NCBI GenBank assembly: GCA_964017045.1
Contig: OZ024801.1
Span: forward strand, 29,484,049-29,548,048
DNA length: 64,000 bases
Direction of reading: 5' to 3'
Source of the DNA: Omphiscola glabra
Taxonomy: Eukaryota > Mollusca > Gastropoda > Lymnaeidae
The notes under the pieces were generated by a model. The model did not search any database. It was given only the letters and a program-made list of their open reading frames with translations, and was not told where the DNA came from. The translations under genes and the position numbers were made by a program. Numbering within the stretch: the stretch's first letter is position 1; each line of letters starts with the position of its first letter. Of the stretch, positions 48,303-61,000 are shown piece after piece.

Positions 48303-48914
48303 TGTGACGCCTTTAGTAATCTTTGACTGATGCGTGCATGCAGTGCTGAATAGTTAAATACTTTGAAAATTAGTTACACTACAATCCAACAATTTAAAGT
48401 TAATAAATGAAATTCAAATACTGTGCCTCATGGAAAAAGTGAATAAATTCACACATGCGAGCACCTACCAAGCTATAAATCTCAACATTAAGTTATAGAT
48501 GACTATATGAATTAAAACAATGCTGTAAAAAATACACAAAACACAAAAGTAGACTTGTATATTGGATAACATTTTTGTAATGCTTCACATATATTATAGT
48601 AAAAACAAACTTGATTAACAGTCATTGCAATCAAGTAACTGAATACAAAGTAAATTTAATTGGAAATACATAAAATTATTATGAATCTAGCCAGAGCACA
48701 CATTCACAATAAAAATCTTATTCTCTTGTCTTAACCTTTTTTTCATAAATTTCAAATGATGGTGTACAAATCAACTTGTTCACATAAGTTAAATATAATG
48801 TGTCTTGTCATATTGTTTTCTTCATTTAAACAAACATCTCATTTACAATTATTATCCTGCATTAAATTGGACAAGGTCTTGCAGCTCCAAGACATATAAG
48901 AGTGAAGGATGATT

Positions 48915-49430
48915 TTAACCTAGTTTTCATTGATAGTGACAACTGTGCCCAATGTTTCATTGTCAGTGACTTTTGTGTCTCAGTTTTCATTGATAGTGAC
49001 AACTGTGCCCAATTTTTCATTGTCAGTGACTTTTGTGTCTCAGTTTTCATTGATAGTGACAACTGTGCCCAATTTTTCATTGTCAGTGTCTTTTGTGTCT
49101 CAGTTTTCATTGATAGTGACAACTGTGCCCAATTTTTCATTGTCAGTGACTTTTGTGTCTCAGTTTTCATTGATGAGACTACTGTGTCTCAGTTTTCATT
49201 GATGAGACTACTGTGTCCCAGTTTTCATTGATGAGACTACTGTGTCCCAGCTTTTATTGGTAGACCACTGTGTCCCAGTTTTTATTGTCAGTGACTACTG
49301 TGTCCCAGCTTTCATTGTCAGTGACTACCGAGTCCCAGTTTTCATTTTTAGTGACTACTGAGTCCCAGTTTTCATTTTTAGTGACTACTGAGTCCCAGTT
49401 TTCATTGTTAGTGACTACTGAGTCCCATTA
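48915..49430. repeat. 60-bp satellite grading into a ~27-30-bp repeat
   Basis: The left part has four 60-base units built from two half-units: TCATTGATAGTGACAACTGT and TCATTGTCAGTGACTTTTGT. The right part (49160-49430) is a series of shorter units such as CAGTTTTCATTGATGAGACT and GTGACTACTGAGTCCCAGTT. The dimer structure shows a higher-order repeat derived from the short unit. Confidence 0.93.
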
Positions 49431-52085
49431 CAAAGTTTCCCAAGAAACTTGTGACATGAACATTTACAAATGTTTTGATTTTTAACTAGTTTACAAATCT
49501 CAACATAATTAAAATATGATGGACATTTAACAACAAAATGTTTTTTTTTTAGATACAAAGCATAATATGGGATATCCAATTGTTTGTCAAGCTATTTAAT
49601 ACATTCTTCAAGGTTGCCATATTTTTCTAATGGTTAAATAAGTCTAATTATTTGTTTCAGTGTCCGTTGATGGCATCGATTCAAGTTTTCCAAAAATGTT
49701 GAAAAGAATATCAACAATTTTAATGAAAGGTATCACTTTTGCAAAGGTATCCTCAATCTAAAAACTAAGTTACTATGTTAGGGAGACAAACATTGACTGG
49801 TAAATATTTAAGGGGCCTAGGATTACCCCCAGTGCTAAAATAATCATATTAACAAATAACTAAAGACAATTCAATAGTTTTAAAAAAAAAAAAAAAAAAG
49901 TCTTTAAAAATGAAGTATTAGCTGAATACAAAAATAAAATATAAGCAGTTACAAATCCAGACTAGTTTCACAGTTTGTAGCAAAAATTTTGTGTGGCTTT
50001 TTATCTAAATGAAGCTAAGTTAAAATCAACAGAAAATGATTATGAGTAGCCAGCCAAGCAACTCAATTTCAAGTACATAATAGGTCATTCACACATGCAT
50101 CATGTTAAATTTGATTGTGACCATTAACATTGTCAACAGGAGATTTTATGTTTAATGCAAATGTTTGTAAATGCCATACAAAAATTAAATTCCTTCAACT
50201 ACCATATTGAACTCATAGGGTTTAATGAAACCTTCCCAAGAAAGGATGTTCTCTTTACTTTACGTGTGCAGTAGAAAATGCTTGTCATAATCAGATTCCA
50301 CTTTAAAAAAATGTGACAAATGAGCTCTCAAAAAAAACCCAACAAAAAAACAATTAAATGCAAGCACTGCTCAATGGGGTAAAAGTCATAGGATAAAAAT
50401 AGACCTAGGATAAAAATAGACCTAGGATAAAAATAGACCTTTCTTAAAGCAAAAGTTGAAAGGTGACGACCATGCGAACTTTTGCAGTGGTGAAAGATGA
50501 AAAACTATGCACCACATAAACAAATCTCTTAAATATTCATGCACCATCAGGCGATGGAAAAGTTAAATCATCTACAAACATTGGGGAATTACTAGTTTAT
50601 TCAGCTGGAAATGGTGTAGTAAAAACATGTGACGAGTCCCCAAAGTTTCTAATGAAACAACAAGGACACTAACTAGTAAAACAAAAATCACAAAGTAATG
50701 TTTAACTTTATGATAAGCCAATAATAAGATGCAATTAATTATCACACAACTGCTCTTAAATGGACCTTTATAACAGAAGATCAAAATGTACAAATTAGAT
50801 AAAGGTTGCACCTTTCAGTTAGCTTGGAGTGAAAATGCGGCACACACATCAGCAGGAAGCAATAAATGGGCTCTTTAGAAAAATGGAAAGAGTTCACGTT
50901 TTAACTGTTTTCACAGATTATTCAATTGTGCAAGCAAGGACACTTTGGCAATTAGGTTATTATAATAATTTACTTCCAATTTTGAAACAAACAATGAGTT
51001 TTGTATTCCTTCAAATCACCATCTATCCACCAGAGTGGACAATTTATTTTACTACCTGCTTTACTAATAATGAGCAGTAGAGTAGACATTGATTGTGAAA
51101 ATATGAGTGACATTTCAATTTTGATGACCACCAACTGGGGTGATAATTTTGTTCTGAGAGTAGTTGTGCGGCGTGCATCCAGAGTAGAATTGTTCTTTTC
51201 ATCCGTTTTAATAAAAGTAATTAAACTTGATTACAATTTCAGCTCTGATCGGCCAGGCTTTGAATCATGCAAATAACAGACTCTCAGAGTTGTTTTACAC
51301 AATGATCTGAATTGGAAAATGCTTAGAAATATTTATAGCCATTGTTTATAATGAAACTAAATGACATGGGAACAATCTAATCTTCACATGCATCCAAGGG
51401 CATTGGGGAATAAAGCAGATAAGGACAATTTTTGTGATGGGGAAAAAGGTTTCTTGGCAAAGGTATAAGTATGCAAGAATAAAGATAATAAAAGTATCTT
51501 AACATGTTCCTGTCCTAATTACTAAAGGTACACTTAGAATGCTTGCAGAGAAGCTGACAAACCATTTTATTTTCTTGGTCACTATGTCGCACTTGAAGTC
51601 TACTGCAGATGTGGTTTTGATTCACACCGACCAAGTGCGGATAAGTGATATTAAAACAGAGCTGAAGAGGCTCATTTGTACCAACACACAGAGGAGACAG
51701 GGGCTAGAAAATTTGCAGGAGCATCAGTGGATTTTAAAAAACAATCAAACATAAAATAAACACATATAATATGGCTGGCTCACGTGAATATATTGGATGG
51801 CAAGAAATAAATTTTGCATAGATTACGTATAAACCTACCTAATATTATGACCTGATCAATAGAATGTTCTTATTTTCAAAATCCAAGATATGGTGTCGGT
51901 ACGTTCATTTAAATAACACACCCAACTGTTATAAAAACACTTAAAACAATAATCGGCTGCAAAATTTAAGACCCTTGCAAGCAAATATTTTCTACATAGC
52001 AGAAAATTAACTGAGCTAGTTGTAAAAAATTATCCCTGGGAGCTGATCACAACAAATGGTAGCAGAGTTTCAACATTTGAAGCTG

Positions 52086-55000
52086 TTACATGCCGTTGTA
52101 GGCAGGGCCCTCCCCACCTTGGGGACACACCCAGTTGATGTTCTGGCTGGGGTCCTTGATGTCACAGGTCTTACAGTGGATGCAGTTCTGGGCATTGATT
52201 TGCAGCCTATGGCCTGAGCCATCTTCTTTCTCCACATACTCGTATACCCCTGGAAAGGATATGAGCATTTTATTGGCATTAATATCAAATTTAAACAATA
52301 ATTTATGAGAGCTGAAACAATAACCAATTAACTTTAACTATACACAAAAAAAAAACCAAAGAGAGACCTAATATTTAAAATCAGCATTTACCTGTATGAC
52401 TGCTGGAGATAAAATGACAATGAGCTATTCTGACTGCATTTCTAATTCTGTTCATTTTGTTGTTTTTAAAATTAAAATATTTTTATAGTTCAGTAATGAA
52501 TAAAATATTAAAATTCAATAACTTAAAAAAAAATGTGAAAATCTATTTAAAGTGGAAAAACTGTAGACACTGGATTAATTCAAAGGGAAATCTGATGATT
52601 GAACCACATTTATTTGCTTTTCTAAATTGCAACAGCAATGCGAATTCTGAATCTGCAGATAAATAAGGCCTTTAACTGCAAGACCTGATCCAACGATTGA
52701 TAGTTAAATCATGTCACTATATTTATATATGCCTGTTCCGATACAACCAATGGCAGTTCATTGATTTCACAGTAGCTGTGTGAACATGAAGCATCTCATC
52801 CACCAAGGATCATGATCTTGCAACCCAAGAGTGAAAGACTGAGCTCACCAGCTGGACAGAACCTCTGCTCAGGTCCATCGTAGATGGCAAAGTTTCTGGC
52901 CATGGGAACGCTGTCATCTCTCAATGTCAGGTGGGCGGGCTCATCGTGGTCATGGTTGGTGCCGGTCAAGGCCACAGAAGACAACAGGTCAAAGGTGATA
53001 ACGTTATCGGGCTTTGGGTAGGTGATGGGCTTGCATTCCTTGGCGGGCCTCATCCTCTCATGGTCTGGAACTGAGATTGGTAAAAAAAATTTACCAGTGC
53101 ACCGTTAAAATTTTTGTAAAAAAGTAACATGGGGATAAAACCATGTGCAGGGATCTAAAATATTTTAGCATTAAGCTCAAGATATGTTAGAAAACCCTTG
53201 TTGTGAATGTGACATTAGCTTACAGTGTAACATGGACAGATGTGAATATGACATTAGCATACAGTTTAACATGTACAGATGTTCTAAAATACTCTTAATA
53301 TGAGCTCCCACAGAATATGAGTAAAATCTTAAACAATGCGAAGCTATTTTTGTTACTAACGAGCGGATAAGCATCGAGAAATAAATAACCATGTTAACTG
53401 GCACAGTCCTGTCATAATTCGGGATGCAAAAATATGTCGTCAAAAACAGTTCTATCAAGTCGCCACAATTTTATTGATGTTTTACAACACAGTTTGGTCA
53501 CATACTTCCATTGGACCACGTGAATGGTTCCTTCCCTCTCAACAGGTAATACACAACTCCAGTGTATAACAGGCCGCTGTACAGTCCTAGAGGAGTGTGG
53601 AAAGATGGCCTTACATTTCTAACAGATTTCAGCTCAGCCCATGTCCAGGTTGCCCTCATTCTCTCCTCATAGGAGGCTGGTTCTAAACCTGAATATATAA
53701 AGACTATCAAAAGTCAAGCATGAAGCAAATAATGCAGGAGACATTTTTGTGAGCATTTTTTTTTCTTTCATTTATTGAATCTACTTCCACATGCTCAATG
53801 CTGCACACCTTCCTCACACTCATTCATTTATTGAATCTACTTCCACATGCTCAATGCTGCACACCTTCCTCACACTCATTCATTTATTGAATCTACTTCC
53901 ACATGCTCAATGCTGCACACCTTCCTCACACTCATTCATTTATTGAATCTACTTCCACATGCTCAATGCTGCACACCTTCCTCACACTCATTCATTTATT
54001 GAATCTACTTCCACATGCTCAATGCTGCACACCTTCCTCACACTCATTCATTTATTGAATCTACTTCCACATGCTCAATGCTGCACACCTTCCTCACAGA
54101 ATCTCACCAACAGTTTTGGAGCTGGACACTTGGTTTTCATCTGTTATTGTGTCGTAGACAGCTTCAGCGGCTACCAAACCACTCTTCATGGCATTGTGTA
54201 TTCCTTTTATCTTGGGCAGGTTGAGGAACCCTGGACTACAGCCAATGAGACAGCCACCAGGGAAAGTCAGCTTGGGAATGCTCTGGACAGGTCAACACAA
54301 GAAGCAATGATGAAATGTATTTCAATTAAAAAGATGTAAGGTTAAAGTAAATGGCTCTTTCTTACTCTTTTTTGACTTAAGTCTGAATTTCTGTGCTGCA
54401 GCCCAGGACAATTTATGATGCAATGATATTTAGAAAGTTCGGTTTGACTATCTGAAATTAATTGTATCAGGAGCAACGGCTGGATTTAATTTCAAAAACA
54501 TAATTATGCATTTAAAAATTGAATTGTACATCAAAGGTCAGCAATCTTTTGATATTAGCCAGCCAAAGTAAGAATTCTAATTCATTCCACGTGCCTCAGT
54601 AATACTTCTAATCCCATTCGGCGTGCCCATAAGTAATAAGTCTTCCATTTAAGAAACAATTTTTAGTCATTTATAATTACAGACCTGCCAACCTGCCAAG
54701 AAAAAAAATCTGTAGGGGTGGTGCATGCGGGGGGCGAAGTGGGGCCACTGCCCCCAGGAGGCACCAACCGGGGGGGGGGGCGTTGGTTTAAGATCTGTAA
54801 ACTAATGCACAAGCCTTTTTAACAAATAAAGAAATATAAAGTTACTTCCATTGTCTTTGAAGAGTCCAAAGAACATGAGAAAATATACAGATTTATACAG
54901 TACTAGACAGAAGATCCATTTTATTTACATATAAGTACACACACACGCTGCTAAGATAAAGAGTTCAGTTTTGCTGCCTATCCCTAGTGGCCTTTTGGCA

Positions 55001-58000
55001 TTTGTCCAACAGCTCTTTGGACAACTGGAAATTACCATTGCAACTGATTTTATATACAAGCAACTTAAACAGATAAACTTTCATGCTTGCCCTTGTTTAT
55101 TTGTAATTTTTCTTCACAATCTTCTAGCAATCTGCGAGTGAGGAAACATTTCTTTGACTCTGGCATTAAATGATCTGAGTTGGTTGGAGAAATATTTCCT
55201 TCAAAAAGAGAGGTGGTCAATAACACTTAGCAAAGAAATTAGACTTGGATGTCTTAGATTCACTGCACTTTTTGCTGCGGTTGTATAACTTTATGTTTAT
55301 GTTGTTGTTGTTTTTTGTGTGTTAAAATATATTTATTAATATCACTGTACCCACCACTTTCAATAGATTTATCCATTTAATTTTAATTTAGAAAAACTTA
55401 AACAAACAAAAAGTAAAAAAAAAAACTGAATTATTTTTTAGCCTGGTAAAAGGATGAATCGAGATCGGATCAATTCATAATTGAAGAATGATTTGGAGAT
55501 CGCGGCTCGCTTCGATAAAAACAAGGCAGTGTCTACACGTCCGGCGACCGGACTGATCGACTATTAGAGGTCACGTGACAAGGCTGACGGACAAATATCT
55601 CGCGCACCTTTGCTACGGCGGTCATGTGACTTGATCAAGTATATAATAGTAATAGCCGGGCGAATATCGCGAGAACTTATTCGTCCGGTAGCCAGGCATG
55701 TAGACACTTCGTAAAAAAAAAAATAAAGGAATGCACTATTGCCTGTCGTAGTCGTATCCGATTTTGTATATTTTTAAAAAAAAATTGTCTTTGGTCGCTT
55801 TTGGATTTTTATGACGGGTGAAAAATAATAATGTTCGGAAAATCGGAATTTTAAGAGGTTTGTCGGAAGGTCGGAATGAGGGGTAAAAAATCCGTATAAT
55901 TCCGACAAATCGGAAGGGTTGGCAGGTCTGTAATTATTTTGTCTGGTCTTCCACATGTTAATGAAAATCGTTATGCCTGCTAAGTCTGACACAAGTGGCT
56001 TAGGGTTGATGGACCCTGTTTCACATTAGCCATTTAAGGCTGTCAGTTCTGTTGTTAGTGTATAAACAGCAGTCTCACCAATGGGTAAATATTGACAGTT
56101 AATAATGCTGACACCAGTGGGGGGGCCTGATGACCAAATACTGAGTCAGTGTTTCAGATTAGACCTGACATCCTAGTTTTAACAACTCACAGAATCATCC
56201 AGTTCAGTATAAAATGATGGAACTAAGTGTGCTTGATATTTTAGGTTAGAGAGAAATTTGAAAGCATCACCTGGTAACCACCTTCGTTGAGGGCTCTGGC
56301 TCCGTAGCCTATTCTTTTGCCAGTTTGAAATAATTTTATGTTGCTAGGGTGAGTTTTGAACCTCTGTAGCTCCAAGAAAGGACTCAAATATGGATTAGAA
56401 TAGTCTAAACCAACCTGCGGAAAAAGAAATGTCAGAAAATTGTATCTTCCATCAAGCAGGTAGTTTTCAAGAAGGATTAATTGACTTTTCAATTTAAAAA
56501 AAAAAGCACAAGAGGTCTTCACTTTATCATTAAACAATCAAAATATTACATCAGTCTTACAACGTACAACTATGCCAACAGACACCAAAGGTGCTCCGTC
56601 ATCTTTCAAGTGGTAGAGAAAAGATCCACCATATGTGTCTTTGTCCTGAAATTATTATTATTATTATTAGTACCGGTAGTAGTTTTATATAGCGTGGTAC
56701 CCCAGCCTAGGGCTGGGCTCACCATGCTGTACATGCAATTTAACAAACATAATCATGAACTTAAAAATTAACATATATTAATTTAATAAAACAAAACAAT
56801 TGTATATTCACTCCACCAATTCCATTACTATTTAAATGTCAAGCCATGGACCGCACCCAGCAGCATCGTTTATCGGTCAGAGGGGGGAATCAGTCAGGAT
56901 AGTAGAGTTTAAAGAAATGTGTTTTTGAGTGCAGTTTTGAAGGCTGTGATGGTTGGTATATTGCGGATGTGTAGTGGAAGAGAATTCCATTGTTTGATGA
57001 CACAGAAAGAAAGATCGTTCACTGTATGTTTTTTTGCGAGTCTTGGGGACAGTAACGATTCACGCGTCTGCGGAGGAGCGAAGCTGACGAAGGGGTGAAT
57101 AGACAGCGAGAAGTTCGGTTAGATAGGAAGGTAAGGAATTCGAGAAAGAGTTGAGGCAAATTTAAAAAGAAAAAATCATGGGGAAAATAATATTTAAAAA
57201 ATAAATAAATTATTATTGCGTTTCAAAATTCTAAAAACCCCACACAACAAAATAGCATTGGTATAACAAATAATCAGCATATTCAAACATATATTTCCAT
57301 ATGGAATCTATGGAGAGGTGGGAAACAGACAGTTCATAAACTTACAAAAGGCCATCCAACAGAGTGCTCTACCCTGCCAGGTTTGTGCAAGGCTGGGTCA
57401 ACCTCCCAGAGCTCCTTCAAACCAATGCCATAAGTTTGGGGAGCACAGTTCTGGCGCAGGTTGAACTGTTTGAACAATGTTTTAGTCAGGTGCCCATGGC
57501 AGCCTTCTCCAATCATGGTCACTTTGGCATGCAGCTCCATACCTCTTTGAAAGGAGTCCTCAAAGGAACAAAGCAAAAAAAGAATTTATATTTTAAATAA
57601 GAAGTCATGTAATAGAATGAGTATAAAAAAAAAATCAAAAAATTAAACCCTTAACAGTGGGCTGAAGATTTGATAATGTAGCTCACCAATATTTTAAAAT
57701 TATTTCGTTTTTCTTTACATATAAAACTGGTGCGCACTCACTTTTGGGGAACCGTCCTTAGCTATTCCTACATCATTAGTCGCTATTCCCTTCACACTGC
57801 CATCGTCATGGTAAAGAACCTTGATAGGAGAATTTGAAAAAAATTGCTTCATCCCTAATTCTTCTCTAATTTATTGGTAATCAATTGTAAAAAAACAAAA
57901 CAAACCTTAAGCCAATAAATATATGTTTGATAAACGCATCAAGAAATGTTTTTAGTTGGACAAATTTTTTAATAAAATTCAAATGATAATAATTTTATGA

Positions 58001-61000
58001 GCTCTAAACAAAGAATTAATGCGTTTAGCTTGAGACAAACGTGTTAAAATCATCCAGATTTGTGTTAGAAGGATGAGGTTGTTTATAGACACCCTTACTT
58101 CACTTGCTGCAGTTCCTGGGTATAACTCCACTCCTAGACTCTCTGCCTGCTGAGCCAGCCACCGCACATACTTGCCGAGACGTATGATATAGTTGCCATG
58201 ATTCTGGATGGGCATACCTGTGGACAAGTGAATGTATTGTTTTTAGAGTGTAAAGTTTATGTAACACAATAAGTGCATTTTGTTCATTTTTGGTTTTTAA
58301 AAAGTAGTTGCTAGACAAGTTTAAACAGAATGTTTAAAAAAATTTAAAAGAGTTTTGAGAACAAACAGTTTCACTAGAAATACAGATTTGTTACAGGGGT
58401 CACCTAAGACCAATCGAAAAACACATATTTATGAAGTAGCAACGAAAATATGTTTATGGTTGGGGGTCACAAAAAGATGAGGAACTGTATTAATGGGTTG
58501 CGGCATTAGGAAGATTGAGAACCAATGGTTTAGAAGCTATATATTTATTCAATCGACCTGTAATTGGTGAAACAATTATATTGATCTATATAATATCTTT
58601 ATAAAAAAAACTAACCTGGTAAAATTGGAACAGGAATTCTTGAACGTTTTGTTAAAAAATAAAATTTGTCAGACGTAACTTCTTGTGTGATGGGTGCCTG
58701 AAAAGTATTGAAGAATTAGAAATGACAGCATATATAATGATAATATCTTTTAAAGGAAAGAAATTAAATATGTGCACGATCCTTCAAGATTTACGTAGTT
58801 TAATTATATGGTCAAAGAATTACTTTTTTAAAAAAAAATCAAAAGATAGAGATGATCATTTTATTTAAAATTAATATGTTGAGCAGACCCCCATTTCTTT
58901 CCAGTTTGGGAACAGTTCATTAAGAGTCCTTGGTTCAAGACAAGCTCCAGATAAGGTATGTCCACCTGTAAATTCAAACAATAGTTGACGCTCAATCAAA
59001 TACTCTTCAAAAAAATTTCATTACTTCATAGTACCATTGTTAAAAGTTGAAGTTTAAACACTAAAATGGCAGTCAGTGCTCTATTGACAATGTCTCAGTA
59101 AAAATGTCATTACTTCATAGTACCAAGACCCTCCATTGTTAAACATGAAGTTTAAACACTAAAATGCACTAAAATGGCAGTCAGAGTTCGATTGACAAAG
59201 TCTCATTAAAAAAAATGTCCTACTGTAATTCAAAGTTAATATATACATTTTTAAAAAAATGAATCTGTTATTCAGCTTTTGAATCAGTTGCCCTCCGGGA
59301 CCTGCTACTAAGGGACAAGTGTAGCTTACCCATCTCAGAAGCTTTTTCCACCACACACACTCTGATCTCCTTCCCATTGGCACTTGCAAGTTGCTTGAGC
59401 TTAATGGCAGCAGTGAGGCCCGAAGGACCTCCGCCAACTATAACAACATCTACAGCATCTGTAAATCTTTCCATATTTGTATCTGTATTGGGTATAGTTA
59501 TACAAATAAAATAATAAAATAACAAAGTTACACCAGTTCAAATCAACATCAGTGGATAAAGCAGTGAAAGTAATTATGATTATTAAAAGTTTTAATATTT
59601 TAATAATGAACAAAAATTATATAAATGCAACATATCTCAAAGCCACTAACCCTGTTCACAAGACATAAGTTTAAAAAGACTCTAAAGATTCCTAACTCAC
59701 GAGCAATGCCTGTATTTCCACAAGATATATATTAACTAAGGATTTGCAATTTTTTAATCTAAATGACAATGTGGTTTCAATAAACTGCAAATTATGATAA
59801 CAAAAACATATAAATAAGAACTCATGAATTATAAAAGCTGTGACTATATCATCAGCCATATTGGCGAGCATGTAAAATTAGGGAGTGATCTTAGAATGTT
59901 CAAAGAAGGAGGTTGTATGTATCTTTTGTCTGCAGACACTTACCGAACTTACATAATTTTATTATTACTGATTTTTTTCTTTCCCATTGATAATGTGGAT
60001 TAAAGCTGTATTATAAATTTATTCAAGTATCATATGTCAAGTTACTTGAAGTAATAAACTGAAGTGTGTGAAGGCCTTGACTTGACATCTTATTTAAGCA
60101 AGTGAAGGTGTATGTGAAAATAATATATAACTCGGATCCAATGAGAAGAAAGCTTACAGTGAAGTATCAGTACTGTAATATGATGTCAGAAGCTACATTG
60201 ATGTCTGAAGGTTACAATGTTAAACAGAACATTTCATACATTTTTTTATATAAATTGCCTACCTTTCCATCTTGAATCTTTATCTCTAGGATATATTGTA
60301 TAATGAGTTGTTATTTTTGGCACATCTGTTGCTAATAACCTCTGACATCGGAGAAAATATGCTCCTAAACAAAGAATTAGAAATCTGTAAACATGCAGTA
60401 AGTTCTTTCATAGGTGTCTAGTTTGGTGACAAAGTGCCATTAGAATCAAAGGAATGTTGCCCACCCTTTGCATATATTTTTTATCAATACCTTTTAAAAT
60501 AATTCTTTGGTTGATTTAAAAAACAACTACTATTTATAAATATAATATTTAAATTGAAACTCCAGCATTTCATAAATGTTGATGTGCTTTAAATGACTTG
60601 CAATATGTACATCTTTTAATTAATTTAGCCAACAGGTGAAGCATAAATTTTTTTTTATTTCTAAAAACATTTAAAAATAAATTGATGATAAATACAAGAC
60701 TGTCTAAAAATGTACAAATGAAAACAGCAATGACAATATATTTGAACAAAACCTTTAAAAAAATGTAGACAATTATCAGGGAAGGTTATTAAGTGGTTCA
60801 ATAAATCCCCTGAGGTTATGATACGAAATACATTTTTTAACAAAAGTTGATTTAATGAGTGAAATAATTAATAGTGATATTTTGGTTTCTCATCTTTCGT
60901 AAAGGGCTTATAATTTTGAACGGTATAAAGAACAATTGTTTTAACTTAAAGAGGGTTGAACTATATGAAATAGTAACTCATATTCTTTGAGTTTGATCAT

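Larger units (their letters stand above)
42795..52085. other. 9.3 kb intergenic region between ETFDH and FAM114A
   Basis: No conserved coding exon was recognised here. It should contain the ETFDH 3' UTR (right part) and the FAM114A promoter. It is dominated by repeats that are listed separately: a MITE inside a minisatellite (43.4-44.0 kb), a TTAGGG-containing array, a GC-rich hairpin, two CAGTGGCG elements and two satellites at 48-49.5 kb. A 17-base triplication (GATAAAAATAGACCTAG) lies at 50392-50440. Confidence 0.6.

Noticed and set aside
48862..49231. Repetitive open frames on both strands
   Set aside because: They come from the 60-bp satellite; no gene context.
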